64,000 bases of DNA from NCBI RefSeq assembly GCF_008705135.1, contig NZ_CP023694.1, positions 6,181,001-6,245,000 on the forward strand, given 5' to 3'. The notes beneath the pieces were generated by a model. The model was not told where the DNA came from. It saw nothing but the letters and a program-made list of their open reading frames with translations, and ran no database searches. This DNA is from Streptomyces coeruleorubidus (GTDB taxonomy: Bacteria; Actinomycetota; Actinomycetes; Streptomycetales; Streptomycetaceae). Below, piece by piece: positions 24,817 through 33,403 of this stretch. Both the position numbers and the translations under genes were made by a program. How positions within the stretch are numbered: the first letter of the stretch is position 1; each line of letters begins with the position of its first letter.

Positions 24817-25509
24817 ATGGTGAACGACGACGGGACCATGAAGGCCGAGTCGCACGGAACCGCGCAGGCCGAGAGGCCCGGGGCCGCGACGGGCAAGGTC
24901 AAAGGGCGGCCCCGCGGCCGCCCCCGCTCCTTCGATCGCGAGACCGCCCTGGAGAAGGCGCTCCTGGCCTTCTGGCTGCACGGCTACGAGGCCACGTCCG
25001 TCTCCGACCTCACCCGCGTCATGGACATCGGCGCCCCCAGCCTCTACGCGGCCTTCGGGGACAAGCGATCCCTCTTCGAGGAGGTCGTGCAGGTCTACGG
25101 CGCGACGTACGGCTCGTTCATCGACCGGGCCCTCGCCGAGGAGCCCACCGCCCGGGCCGCCGTCGAGCGCGTGTTGCGCGAGGCCGCCGCCGCGTACACG
25201 GAACCCGGCCACCCGCACGGCTGTCTGGTCGTCCACGCCGCCGCGAACTGCTCGACGCCCGAGGTCGAACAGTCGCTGCGGGACCGCCGTAACGCCGACA
25301 TCGCCGCGTTCGAGAGCCGCATCAGAGCCGATGTCGCCGCCGGCGCGCTGCCCCCGGTCACCGACGCCGCCGCCCTGGCCCGCCATACCGGAGCGATGAT
25401 CCAGGGCATGTCGCAACAGGCGCGGGACGGGGCGAGCCGGGAGGAACTGGAGGCGGTCGCGGAAATTGCCATGTCCATCTGGCCCCGCACAGGAACCCAC
25501 ACGGGTTAG
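24817..25509 (+). CDS. TetR-family transcriptional regulator
   Basis: After a basic, Arg/Pro-rich N-terminal tail (KGRPRGRPRSFDRETALEKA), a TetR HTH follows (LHGYEATSVSDLTRVMDIGAPSLYAAFGDKR). The C-terminal domain has the AcrR/AefR-like stretch HPHGCLVVHAA. The start is uncertain: in-frame ATGs lie at 24808, 24817 and 24838 and none has a clear Shine-Dalgarno, so a leaderless message is possible. It is divergent from nagB. Twin palindromes directly upstream suggest autoregulation. Ligand unknown. Confidence 0.8.
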   Translation: MVNDDGTMKAESHGTAQAERPGAATGKVKGRPRGRPRSFDRETALEKALLAFWLHGYEATSVSDLTRVMDIGAPSLYAAFGDKRSLFEEVVQVYGATYGSFIDRALAEEPTARAAVERVLREAAAAYTEPGHPHGCLVVHAAANCSTPEVEQSLRDRRNADIAAFESRIRADVAAGALPPVTDAAALARHTGAMIQGMSQQARDGASREELEAVAEIAMSIWPRTGTHTG

Positions 25510-25886
25510 GCTGCGTGGAGGACGCCAGCGCGTCCGATCAGTCGGAGAATTAACAACAACGAACAGCCTCCAACGCATGGACACCCACGAGTGGTCTAGT
25601 CCACAATGCGTAACGAGAGCGCGTGTGAAGCGCGCACCAGCCTCCGCCTTCCCCGCACAGGAAGGCGGAAAGAGGAACCGAGGCTCTCTGCCCTGACTGC
25701 CCCGGCTCCTCGCCCTTCGGCCGACCGGGACCGCACACCCCGCGGCCGATACTGCTCCGGGCTGCGGTGCCGGGAGGGTTGAGGGTCCCTCTCAGGCGCC
25801 GCGGCCCGCGGGTGTTCCAGGGGACCCCCATCTGTGAGGGGCCGTACATTTCAGAGCCGTACAAACCCCCGGGTACGCTCGCTCAC
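25510..25886. other. 377-nt intergenic region with a stray DasR site and a hairpin
   Basis: No gene is supported here. AGTGGTCTAGTCCACA at 25590-25605 is a dre-like sequence sharing 15 bases with the site before dasR. TCCGCCTTCC/GGAAGGCGGA (25642-25668) is a 10-bp stem with a 7-nt loop that may terminate the TetR transcript. GCCGTACA occurs twice near 25841-25863, close to the kinase start. Confidence 0.6.
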
Positions 25887-27362
25887 GTGCCCTCCATGAA
25901 CGAACTCGTCCGCCAGCACACCGCCCTCGACGACACCGATCTCGAGTGGCTCCACCTGCTGGTCTCGGAGTGGCAGCTGCTCTCCGACCTCTCCTTCGCC
26001 GATCTGGTGCTGTGGGTCCCCACCAGCGACGGCACGCGGTACGTGTCCGTCGCGCAGATGCGGCCCAACACCGGTCCCACGTCCTACCAGGACGACATGG
26101 TGGGCCACCTGGTCCCGCGCGGCCGCCGCCCGATGCTCGACGCCGCCCTCGACGAGGGCCGCATCGTGCGCGAGGGCGACCCCGAGTGGCGCGAAGAGGT
26201 CCCCGTCCGGGTCGAGTCGATCCCCGTACGGCGGGAGGGGCGCGTCCTCGGTGTCATCGCACGCAACACCAATCTCCTCACCGTGCGCACCCCGAGCCGC
26301 CTGGAGCTCACCTATCTCCAGAGCGCCTCCGACCTCGCGCAGATGATCGCGGCCGGCGCCTTCCCGTTCGCGAACCAGCAGCTCGACATGGACGCCTCGC
26401 CCCGGGTGGGTGACGGCCTGGTCCGGCTCGACGCCGACGGCATCGTCCAGTACGCCTCCCCGAACGCGCTGTCCGCCTACCACCGTCTCGGCCTCGCCTC
26501 CGACCTCGTCGGCCAGCATCTGGGCAAGACCACCGCCGAACTCGCCCCGACCCTGGGCCCGGTGGACGAGGCGCTCGCCAAGGTGGCCAGCGGCTGGGCG
26601 CCCCGCGAGTTCGAGATCGAGGCCAGTGACGGGGTCATCCAGTTCCGCGCGATTCCCCTCAAACCGAAGGGCACCCGCATCGGCTCGCTGGTCCTCCTCC
26701 GTGACGTCACCGAACTCCGCCGCCGCGAACGCGAGTTGATCACCAAGGACGCGACGATCCGGGAGATCCACCATCGCGTCAAGAACAACCTCCAGACGGT
26801 GGCGGCCCTGCTCCGCCTCCAGGCCCGGCGCATCGAGTCCGACCGCGGCCGCGAGGCCCTGGAAGAGGCGGTGCGACGCGTCGGATCGATTGCGATCGTG
26901 CACGAGACGCTCTCCCAGAACCTGGACGAGCGCGTGGAGTTCGACGACATCGCCGACCGCGTCCTGGCGATGGTCGCGGAGATCTCCCCGGGCAAGGTCA
27001 CGGGCCGGCGCACCGGCCGCTTCGGCATCCTCGACGCCGAGGTCGCCACCCCGCTGTCGATGGTGCTGACCGAGGTTCTGCAGAACGCGCTGGAGCACGG
27101 CTTCCGCGAGGGCGACACCGGCACGGTAGAGGTGTCGGCGGTCCGCGGCGGAACGACCAAGGAGGCCCGCCTGCTGGTCACCGTCCAGGACGACGGGGTC
27201 GGCCTGCCGGAAGGCTTCGATCCGCAGACCGCGGGGAACCTCGGACTCCAGATCGTACGGACCCTGGTGGAGGGCGAGTTGGGGGGAACGTTCGACATGG
27301 TCCCGGCCCCGGAGCGCGGCACCCGCGTGATCCTGGACATCCCGGTGCCGACGCGGAAGTAG
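25887..27362 (+). CDS. PdtaS-type sensor histidine kinase (GAF-PAS-HisKA_2)
   Basis: The 491-residue soluble kinase has an N-terminal GAF-like domain (DLVLWVPTSDGTRYVSVAQM), a PAS domain in the middle (LVRLDADGIVQYASPNALSA), a HisKA_2 phosphoacceptor (REIHHRVKNNLQTVAALLRL) and a HATPase (VLQNALEHGF, DDGVGLPEGF). This is the layout of PdtaS, which phosphorylates an ANTAR-type RNA-binding antiterminator in mycobacteria; no such partner is adjacent. GTG at 25887 was chosen; ATG 25896 is an alternative. A strong hairpin follows. Confidence 0.87.
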   Translation: MPSMNELVRQHTALDDTDLEWLHLLVSEWQLLSDLSFADLVLWVPTSDGTRYVSVAQMRPNTGPTSYQDDMVGHLVPRGRRPMLDAALDEGRIVREGDPEWREEVPVRVESIPVRREGRVLGVIARNTNLLTVRTPSRLELTYLQSASDLAQMIAAGAFPFANQQLDMDASPRVGDGLVRLDADGIVQYASPNALSAYHRLGLASDLVGQHLGKTTAELAPTLGPVDEALAKVASGWAPREFEIEASDGVIQFRAIPLKPKGTRIGSLVLLRDVTELRRRERELITKDATIREIHHRVKNNLQTVAALLRLQARRIESDRGREALEEAVRRVGSIAIVHETLSQNLDERVEFDDIADRVLAMVAEISPGKVTGRRTGRFGILDAEVATPLSMVLTEVLQNALEHGFREGDTGTVEVSAVRGGTTKEARLLVTVQDDGVGLPEGFDPQTAGNLGLQIVRTLVEGELGGTFDMVPAPERGTRVILDIPVPTRK

Positions 27363-27398
27363 GAAGCGTCCAGCTCGATCCGGCTCTGGAAAGCATTG

Positions 27399-27427
27399 AG
27401 CCCCGGGCCATCAAGTGGCCCGGGGCT
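27399..27427. terminator. Bidirectional terminator between kinase gene and wblE
   Basis: AGCCCCGGGCCA and TGGCCCGGGGCT form a perfect 12-bp stem with a 5-nt loop between convergent genes. Confidence 0.85.
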
Positions 27428-27546
27428 AAAGCTCGTTGCTGCTTAACTCAAGCGCATCGGGGGAACTGCGCGCTGCGGCTCGGGGGCGGGAGATGCGTAC
27501 TCGCTGTACGCGCCGCCAAGCTCAGGCTGTCAGCAGGGGTGGGTTG

Positions 27547-27804
27547 TCAGGCGGAGGCCTGACGGGCCCGGTTGCGGGCGGCACGGCGCTTCATGGCGCG
27601 GCGCTCGTCCTCGCTGAGACCACCCCAGACGCCGGAGTCCTGGCCGGACTCGAGCGCCCACTGCAGACACTGCTCCATCACAGGGCAGCGACGGCAGACG
27701 GCCTTGGCTTCCTCGATCTGCAGCAGCGCAGGACCGGTGTTGCCGATGGGGAAGAAGAGCTCGGGGTCTTCCTCGCGGCAAACGGCGTTGTGACGCCAGT
27801 CCAT
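27547..27804 (-). CDS. wblE: WhiB-like iron-sulfur protein WblE
   Basis: WblE is the WhiB1-type member of the WhiB family, small 4Fe-4S transcription factors that bind the primary sigma factor. Four cysteines (9, 37, 40 and 46; CX26CX2CX5C) are followed by the GVWGG turn and a basic C-terminus (AMKRRAARNRAR). At 85 aa it is full length. The mRNA leader contains AGGAGAGG before ATG. The long upstream region includes a palindrome at 27849-27862. Confidence 0.93.
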   Translation of the reverse strand: MDWRHNAVCREEDPELFFPIGNTGPALLQIEEAKAVCRRCPVMEQCLQWALESGQDSGVWGGLSEDERRAMKRRAARNRARQASA

Positions 27805-28124
27805 GGCTGCTACCTCTCCTTGGTATTACGTGCAGGGTGCTTGTGAATGTGAACGCTTTCACGAATCCCTCAACAAGTGAAGGGCCGACCGCCAGGTTCC
27901 CTGGCGTGGGTCCTGTGAGTTGAAGAGGGGTTCTGGTGATCAGTGGAGGCCGATGTTGCGGGCCGTCCCGATCGCCACGTAGAGACTCGCAAACCTCAGC
28001 GGCGGATACAACCCCTTCTGGAAAGTTTTTTTTGATTCTTCGGTGTCGACTAGGTCACAGCCGTACTTCCATGGGGTGGACCCTGGCCTAAACGTTCGAG
28101 TGAAAGGACTTTAGCCAGTTCTGC
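27805..28124 (-). promoter_or_regulatory. wblE upstream region with palindrome and T8 tract
   Basis: No gene is supported in these 320 bases. GTGAACGCTTTCAC (27849-27862; arms GTGAA/TTCAC) lies 45 bp before wblE, with an extra GTGAA repeat beside it. A run of eight T (28026-28033) is exceptional in this GC-rich window. The region is AT-richer than its surroundings and probably holds the wblE promoter and leader. Confidence 0.5.
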
Positions 28125-29093
28125 TCACACAATCACACGCAGTGCACGGCGTACGCCTGTGAACGTCACGCTTGTTCGCAGGCCCAGGTGGTCACCGTCC
28201 ATCTGGAGGGGGAGCGGAGCCTTCGAATGCAAGGTGAACTCGGTCAAATCGTGCAGAGAGGTGGCGTGCTTGCCACGGGGTCCGCGCTCGGGGGACGAAG
28301 TGAGCAACTGGGTGCCATACCGGGCAACGGCCGCGGTGGACAGCCGGCTGAGACCGAAGAGATCGAGGCCGGTATCGAACGAGGCCTTAGGCGCCGCGTA
28401 GATCGGGCGATTCCCCAGAAACGTCCACGGGGAGGTGTTCGAGACTATGGACAGCACCAGATCGGTGACCGGATCCTCGCCGTCCCGCTCGAGCGTGATC
28501 GTGCCGTGCCGGCGGTTCGGCTCGCCGAGGAGCTGGCGCACGACCTGGCGTACGTAAAGAGCGTGTGTGGATTTCCGGCCGCGCTCGCGGTGCTGCTCGA
28601 CCCGGCCGACCACACCTGCGTCGAAGCCGAGCCCCGCGTTGAAGGTGAACCAGCGCGGGGGCACCGCCTCGTCCTCCGTGCCCGGCGTGCCGGAGGTCAG
28701 GCCCAGGCCGACGGTGCGTTCACTGCCGTCGCGCAGGGCGTCCAGCAGAGCGCCGGTGGCTTCCACCGCGTCGTTGGGCAGGCCCAGAGCGCGGGCGAAG
28801 ACATTGGTGGAGCCGCCCGGGACCACGGCGAGGCCGGGGAGGTGTCCCGGGGCGGGGCCCGCGTGCAGGAGGCCGTTGACGACCTCGTTGACCGTGCCGT
28901 CGCCACCGAGGGCCACCACGAGGTCGATGTCGTCGCTCTCCGCCGCGTGCCGGCCCAGGTCGCGCGCGTGGCCGCGGTACTCGGTGGTGACCGCTTCCAG
29001 CTTCATCTCACTGGCGAGCGCGTGGATCAGTACGTCGCGTGTGCGCGCACTTGTGGTGGTTGCCGCCGGGTTGACCACGAGAAGTGCACGCAT
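28125..29093 (-). CDS. Diacylglycerol kinase-family lipid kinase
   Basis: A DAGKc-domain protein of 322 residues. The nucleotide-binding motif is VVALGGDGTVNEVVNGL, followed by VVPGGSTNVFARALGLP, characteristic of the YegS/DgkB family. These enzymes phosphorylate diacylglycerol or related lipids for phospholipid recycling; the substrate is inferred. The ATG start (MRALLVVNPAATTTSA) is typical of the family. It is divergent from the membrane protein that follows. Confidence 0.87.
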   Translation of the reverse strand: MRALLVVNPAATTTSARTRDVLIHALASEMKLEAVTTEYRGHARDLGRHAAESDDIDLVVALGGDGTVNEVVNGLLHAGPAPGHLPGLAVVPGGSTNVFARALGLPNDAVEATGALLDALRDGSERTVGLGLTSGTPGTEDEAVPPRWFTFNAGLGFDAGVVGRVEQHRERGRKSTHALYVRQVVRQLLGEPNRRHGTITLERDGEDPVTDLVLSIVSNTSPWTFLGNRPIYAAPKASFDTGLDLFGLSRLSTAAVARYGTQLLTSSPERGPRGKHATSLHDLTEFTLHSKAPLPLQMDGDHLGLRTSVTFTGVRRALRVIV

Positions 29094-29209
29094 GACTGGC
29101 AGCGTACCTACTGGGTGGTACCTGGCCCAGACCGAGGTAGGGATCAGGTAAGAGACCGGGGGTGAACCTCGCCACGAGGGGCGCGTACGACCAGGGCTAC
29201 TCTTCAGGG

Positions 29210-29650
29210 GTGAGCAGTGAGCAGACCCCCACCACCCCGGAGAACACCGGCCCCCGCCCGCGGCGGCTGACGTACGCCGCGCTGCTGGCCGCACTGGAGG
29301 GGCTGGCGCTGGTCGTCGGCGGCGTGTGGATGCTCGTCCTCGCACTCACCGGCGAGCCGGACAACCGCCAGCAGGCCGTGACCGGGGGCGTCACGCTCGT
29401 CGTGCTCGCGCTGCTGCCGCTGCTCGCCGCGCGCGGGCTGCTCGGCCGCCGCAGCTGGAGCCGCGGCCCGGCCGTCATCACCCAGCTCATGGCGCTGCCC
29501 GTGGCCTATAACCTGCTCCAGGCCGACAGCATGGCCATTCCGGCCGGGATCGCCCTCGCGGTCGTGGCCGTCGCGGCGCTCGTCCTGCTCGTGAACCCCG
29601 AGACGACCCGGGCCCTCGGGATCCGCGGGCCCGGCAACGTACAGAAGTAG
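29210..29650 (+). CDS. Small integral membrane protein
   Basis: 146 residues with a Pro/Thr-rich polar N-terminus and four hydrophobic helices (LLAALEGLALVVGGVWMLVL, AVTGGVTLVVLALLPLLAA, AVITQLMALPVAYNLLQA and AGIALAVVAVAALVLLVN). No family is recognised with confidence. GTG 29210 is preferred, with GTG 29162 as alternative. It converges on sigH with 3 nt between stops. Confidence 0.7.
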   Translation: MSSEQTPTTPENTGPRPRRLTYAALLAALEGLALVVGGVWMLVLALTGEPDNRQQAVTGGVTLVVLALLPLLAARGLLGRRSWSRGPAVITQLMALPVAYNLLQADSMAIPAGIALAVVAVAALVLLVNPETTRALGIRGPGNVQK

Positions 29651-29653
29651 CCG

Positions 29654-30814
29654 TCACTCCTCGACGAGGAGCTTCTCCCGGAGCTGGGCCAGTGTGCGCG
29701 CCAGCAGCCGCGAGACGTGCATCTGCGAGATACCGACCTCCTGCGCGATCTGCGACTGGGTCATGTTGCCGAAGAAGCGCAGCAGCAGGATCCGCTTCTC
29801 GCGCGGCGGGAGGTCCTCCAGCAGCGGCTTGAGGGATTCCCGGTACTCCACGCCCTCCAGCGCCTCGTCCTCCGCGCCGAGGGTGTCGGCGACCGCCGGG
29901 GACTCGTCGTCGGTGTCGGGGACGTCCAGGGACAGCGTGGAGTACGCGTTGGCGGACTCCAGGCCCTCCAGGACCTCCTCCTCCGAGATCGCCAGCTTCT
30001 CGGCGAGCTCGTGGACCGTGGGGGAGCGCCCGTGCAGCTGCGAGAGCTCGGCCGTGGCCGTGGTCAGGGAGAGGCGCAGCTCCTGGAGCCGGCGCGGGAC
30101 GCGCACCGCCCAGCCCTTGTCGCGGAAGTGCCGCTTGATCTCGCCGACGACCGTCGGGGTCGCGTACGTGGAGAACTCCACACCGCGGTCCGGGTCGAAG
30201 CGGTCGACCGACTTGATCAGCCCGATCGTGGCGACCTGGGTGAGGTCGTCGAGCGGCTCGCCGCGGTTGCGGAAGCGGCGTGCGAGATGCTCCACGAGCG
30301 GCAGGTGCATGCGGACCAGCTGATTGCGCAGCTCCGCGTACTCGGGGCTGCCATTGTCCAGCGTGCGCAGTTTGAGGAACATCTCGCGCGCCCCGCTGCG
30401 GTCCGGGGAGCCGTGCGCACCTTGTGTGTGGCGTGCGCGCGGCGCTTCGTCCTCGGAGTGTCGCTCGTGCTCGCTCATCGTCCCGCCCGTCGCCCTTCCC
30501 CGAGCCCTCGCCTCCTCCGCCACTCCCGACTGCGCGCGAGTGGGGGGACCCCCCTGGGCAGGAGGTGCTGCGATCCCTCCGCCCGGAGGCGCGCTCCGCA
30601 CGGCACCGTCCTGGGTCCGCTGCCCACCGCCCGGGAGGACGGCCCCCGCGGAGTCGTCCTCCGGATGCGGGCGGGCCTGCTCGGGGATGCCGTCGATGCC
30701 GTCCGCCACGCGCCGGGCCACGGTCGGACCGCACGGGTCCGTGGCCGTGCCCTCGGCCGGCAGCTCTCGTGTGCCGCGCTCTTCGTCCCGCACCGGCCCG
30801 TCCTCTTTCCTCAC
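29654..30814 (-). CDS. sigH: Stress-response sigma factor SigH (SigB/SigF family)
   Basis: SigH controls osmotic-stress and developmental genes. Conserved sigma regions 2-4 occupy the C-terminal 250 residues (LTQVATIGLIKSVDRFDPDR, KRHFRDKGWAVRVPRRLQEL, EVGISQMHVSRLLARTLAQL). The long form begins at GTG 30814, overlapping the stop of the anti-sigma gene (GTGA), and gives 386 aa with a low-complexity Pro/Ala/Gly-rich N-terminal extension. An internal ATG at 30478 with GGGCGGGA upstream gives a 274-aa form. S. coelicolor makes several SigH sizes, so both starts may be used. Coupling to the upstream RsbW-like gene follows the standard partner-switch layout. Confidence 0.92.
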   Translation of the reverse strand: MRKEDGPVRDEERGTRELPAEGTATDPCGPTVARRVADGIDGIPEQARPHPEDDSAGAVLPGGGQRTQDGAVRSAPPGGGIAAPPAQGGPPTRAQSGVAEEARARGRATGGTMSEHERHSEDEAPRARHTQGAHGSPDRSGAREMFLKLRTLDNGSPEYAELRNQLVRMHLPLVEHLARRFRNRGEPLDDLTQVATIGLIKSVDRFDPDRGVEFSTYATPTVVGEIKRHFRDKGWAVRVPRRLQELRLSLTTATAELSQLHGRSPTVHELAEKLAISEEEVLEGLESANAYSTLSLDVPDTDDESPAVADTLGAEDEALEGVEYRESLKPLLEDLPPREKRILLLRFFGNMTQSQIAQEVGISQMHVSRLLARTLAQLREKLLVEE

Positions 30815-31236
30815 GCCGGCCCGGGTCCCGCGCCGCGCTGTTTGTAGAGGCTGATCGAAACGGTTTTGTCCTTGTCCACGGCGGAGGAGACCTTGCCCGC
30901 GAGAGCGGACAGGACCGTCCAGGCGAAGGTGTCCCGCGAGGGGGCATGACCATCGGTGGTCGGCGCCGAGACGGTGACCTCGAGTGAGTCGTCGACGAGG
31001 CGGAAGACACAGCTGAGCACGGAGCCGGGCACGGCCTGCTGAAGCAGGATCGCGCAGGCCTCGTCCACAGCGATGCGCAGGTCCTCGATCTCGTCGAGGG
31101 TGAAGTCCAAACGGGCCGCGAGACCGGCCGTGGCCGTACGCAGCACCGACAGGTAGGCACCCGCGGCCGGCAGCCGGACTTCCACGAAGTCCTGCGTCGC
31201 GGGCTCGCCTGCGATCTGGGACACCCTCACCTCCAT
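30811..31236 (-). CDS. RsbW-like anti-sigma factor of SigH (PrsH/UshX type)
   Basis: A 141-residue GHKL kinase-fold protein. N-box and G-box regions are recognisable (LRIAVDEACAILLQQA; FAWTVLSALAGKV), although the G-box is poorly conserved. In S. coelicolor the gene before sigH (called prsH or ushX) encodes its anti-sigma. The overlap of stop and sigH GTG supports co-synthesis. The 248-nt upstream region contains GTCACTCAC (31353-31361), which on the minus strand resembles the AGTGAC half of a BldD site; BldD control of this operon is known in S. coelicolor. Confidence 0.87.
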   Translation of the reverse strand: MEVRVSQIAGEPATQDFVEVRLPAAGAYLSVLRTATAGLAARLDFTLDEIEDLRIAVDEACAILLQQAVPGSVLSCVFRLVDDSLEVTVSAPTTDGHAPSRDTFAWTVLSALAGKVSSAVDKDKTVSISLYKQRGAGPGPA

Positions 31237-31352
31237 GGTGGTACAAGTGTTTCAGGGCCGAGGGTCGCCCCCCGGGGTAACGCGATACATGGTTCAGCGG
31301 TGACGCTACCGCGCTCTCAACGGTCCTGTCCCCGGGACCCCAACCCCTTGCC

Positions 31353-31361
31353 GTCACTCAC
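31353..31361 (-). promoter_or_regulatory. Possible BldD half-site upstream of the prsH-sigH operon
   Basis: Minus-strand GTGAGTGAC contains AGTGAC, a half of the BldD consensus AGTGAn(m)TCACc. It is only a partial match, supported mainly by the known BldD control of sigH in S. coelicolor. Nothing else distinctive was seen in 31237-31484. Confidence 0.3.
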
Positions 31362-31484
31362 AGTAAACCTCCGGATACGCTCCGTGTCTAGAGGTTCTGC
31401 GGGCCCAAATGGGAAGAGCGTGCGCCGGGTTGACGTACCCAGACGTCAGACGGTCGAACCGTCCCGCGCCGGGGTCCTGTCGAG

Positions 31485-31745
31485 TCACACCAGTACATGA
31501 TCGACGAAGCACCACCGCCAAGTCTCCCCGGGCTCATGGGTCCGCATCACGGGATGCCCGGACTTCTCGTGGTGCACCGCCGCGTGCCGCCCCGGCGAGG
31601 AGTCGCAGCAGCCGACGTGGCCGCAGCTCAGACACAGCCGCAGTTGCACCGGATCCATGCCCTCCGCCAGGCACTCCGGACACGTCTCGCTGAGCGGGAC
31701 GGGTTCGGGATGAGGCAGCGCCTCGGCGTGGGTGCACTGTTTCAT
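31485..31745 (-). CDS. UBP-type zinc finger protein
   Basis: 86 residues with the Cys/His spacing of a ZnF-UBP domain (C4-H6, TCPECLAEG, LRLCLSCGHVGCCDSS, HHEKSGHPVMR). In eukaryotes this domain recognises the ubiquitin C-terminus. Bacterial stand-alone copies are common in actinomycetes and their role is unsettled. It is divergent from the antiporter gene, with 62 bp between the starts. Confidence 0.85.
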   Translation of the reverse strand: MKQCTHAEALPHPEPVPLSETCPECLAEGMDPVQLRLCLSCGHVGCCDSSPGRHAAVHHEKSGHPVMRTHEPGETWRWCFVDHVLV

Positions 31746-31807
31746 GATTGCCAGGTTACGACGGTCGCGCCGAAGACCGCGTGGAAAAAAGAGGGCGGGC
31801 GAGAACG

Positions 31808-33403
31808 ATGGACGTGATGCCACTGCTGCTGCTGGTGGCGGGCAGCGCAGCGATCGCCGCGGCGGCCAGGCGCACACCGGTGCCGGCGCCACTGCTGCTG
31901 GTGGCGGTCGGGCTGGCGGTCAGCTCCGTCCCCGGGGTGCCGGACTACACCCTCGACCCGCACATCGTCCTGCCGCTCCTGCTGCCCCCGCTGCTGCACA
32001 CGGCCGCCACCGACAGCTCGTACCTCGACCTGCGGGCGCAGCTGCGCCCGGTGGCGCTGCTGTCCGTCGGGTACGTGCTGTTCGCGACCTTCGTCGTCGG
32101 CTGGGCCCTGTACCTGATCGTGCCGGACCTGCCGCTGACCGCCGCCCTCGTCTTCGGCGCGGTGGTGGCGCCGCCGGACGCGGTCGCGGCGACGGCCGTG
32201 GCCCGCCGGGTCGGGCTGCCGTCGCGGATCACCACGATCCTCCAGGGCGAGTCCCTGCTGAACGACGCCACCGCGATCACCGCCTACCGGGTGGCCCTGG
32301 CCGCCGCCGTCGGCGAGGGCGCGACCTGGGCCGGGGGCATCGGCGAGTTCCTGCTCGCGGCGGTCGGCGGCGTCGTGGTCGGGCTCGTGCTGATGGCGCC
32401 GATCCACTGGCTGCGCACGCACGTGAAGGAGGCGCTGTTCCAGAACACGCTCTCCCTGCTGACCCCCTTCGTCGCGTACGCCGTCGCCGAGCAGGTGCAC
32501 GCCTCCGGTGTCATCGCGGTCGTGGTCGTCGCCCTCTACCTGGGACACCGCGCGTGGGAGGTCGACTTCGCCACGCGTCTGCAGGAGGAGGCGGTGTGGA
32601 AGATGGTCGCCTTCGTCCTGGAGTCGGCGGTGTTCGCGCTGATCGGACTCCAGCTCCCGGTGGTGCTGAGGGGCCTCGGGGAGTACGAGGGGGCCTTGGC
32701 CGCCTGGTACGCGGTCGCCGTCTTCCTGGTGGTCGTCGCGGCCCGGTTCGCGTGGGTGTACCCGGCGACCTTCCTCCCGCGGCTTTCGGCCCGGATCCGG
32801 GAGCGGGAGGCGAGTCCGACCTGGAAGGGGCCGTTCGTCGTCGCGTGGGCCGGTATGCGGGGCGTGGTCTCGCTCGCCATCGCCTTCTCGATCCCGCTCA
32901 CCCTGCACGACGGCGAGGAGCCCTTCCCGCACCGCAACCTCATCCTCTTCCTGACCTTCACGACCGTCATCGGGACGCTGGTCGTGCAGGGGCTGACCCT
33001 GCCCCCGCTGATCCGTCTGCTGAAGTTCCCCGGGCGGGACACACACGCCGAGACACTGGCCGAGGCCAACGCCCAGGCGCAGGCCTCCCGGGCCGCCGAG
33101 CGGCGCCTGGACGAACTCCTCACCGACGAGCGCAACGCCCTGCCCGCGCCGCTCGCCGACCGGCTCCGCACCGTCCTGGAGCGCCGCCGCAACGCCGTCT
33201 GGGAACGGCTCGGGCAGGCCAACCCGGTCACCGGGGAGTCCGTCGACGACACCTACCGGCGGCTGTCGCGGGAGATGATCAGCGCCGAGCGCGAGGTGTT
33301 CGTCAAGCTCCGGGACGCCCGGTACATCGACGACGAGATGCTGCGGACGCTGCTGCGCAGACTGGATCTGGAGGAGGCGGCGGCCTTCCGGGAGACGGCG
33401 TAG
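31808..33403 (+). CDS. CPA1-family Na+/H+ antiporter
   Basis: The 531-residue protein has about 12 membrane helices and the CPA1 motif FGAVVAPPDAVAATAVARRV with the ion-binding Asp. Later blocks are ILQGESLLNDATAITAYRVA and AGMRGVVSLAIAFSIP. A cytoplasmic C-terminus of about 120 residues is rich in Arg and Glu. It should exchange Na+ or K+ for protons; ion preference is not readable. ATG 31808 starts directly at the first membrane helix. A 35-bp duplication spans the stop codon (33391-33460). Confidence 0.88.
   Translation: MDVMPLLLLVAGSAAIAAAARRTPVPAPLLLVAVGLAVSSVPGVPDYTLDPHIVLPLLLPPLLHTAATDSSYLDLRAQLRPVALLSVGYVLFATFVVGWALYLIVPDLPLTAALVFGAVVAPPDAVAATAVARRVGLPSRITTILQGESLLNDATAITAYRVALAAAVGEGATWAGGIGEFLLAAVGGVVVGLVLMAPIHWLRTHVKEALFQNTLSLLTPFVAYAVAEQVHASGVIAVVVVALYLGHRAWEVDFATRLQEEAVWKMVAFVLESAVFALIGLQLPVVLRGLGEYEGALAAWYAVAVFLVVVAARFAWVYPATFLPRLSARIREREASPTWKGPFVVAWAGMRGVVSLAIAFSIPLTLHDGEEPFPHRNLILFLTFTTVIGTLVVQGLTLPPLIRLLKFPGRDTHAETLAEANAQAQASRAAERRLDELLTDERNALPAPLADRLRTVLERRRNAVWERLGQANPVTGESVDDTYRRLSREMISAEREVFVKLRDARYIDDEMLRTLLRRLDLEEAAAFRETA

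Noticed and set aside
28026..28033. T8 tract as an intrinsic terminator
   Set aside because: No stem-loop precedes it on the plus strand, and no plus-strand gene ends nearby.
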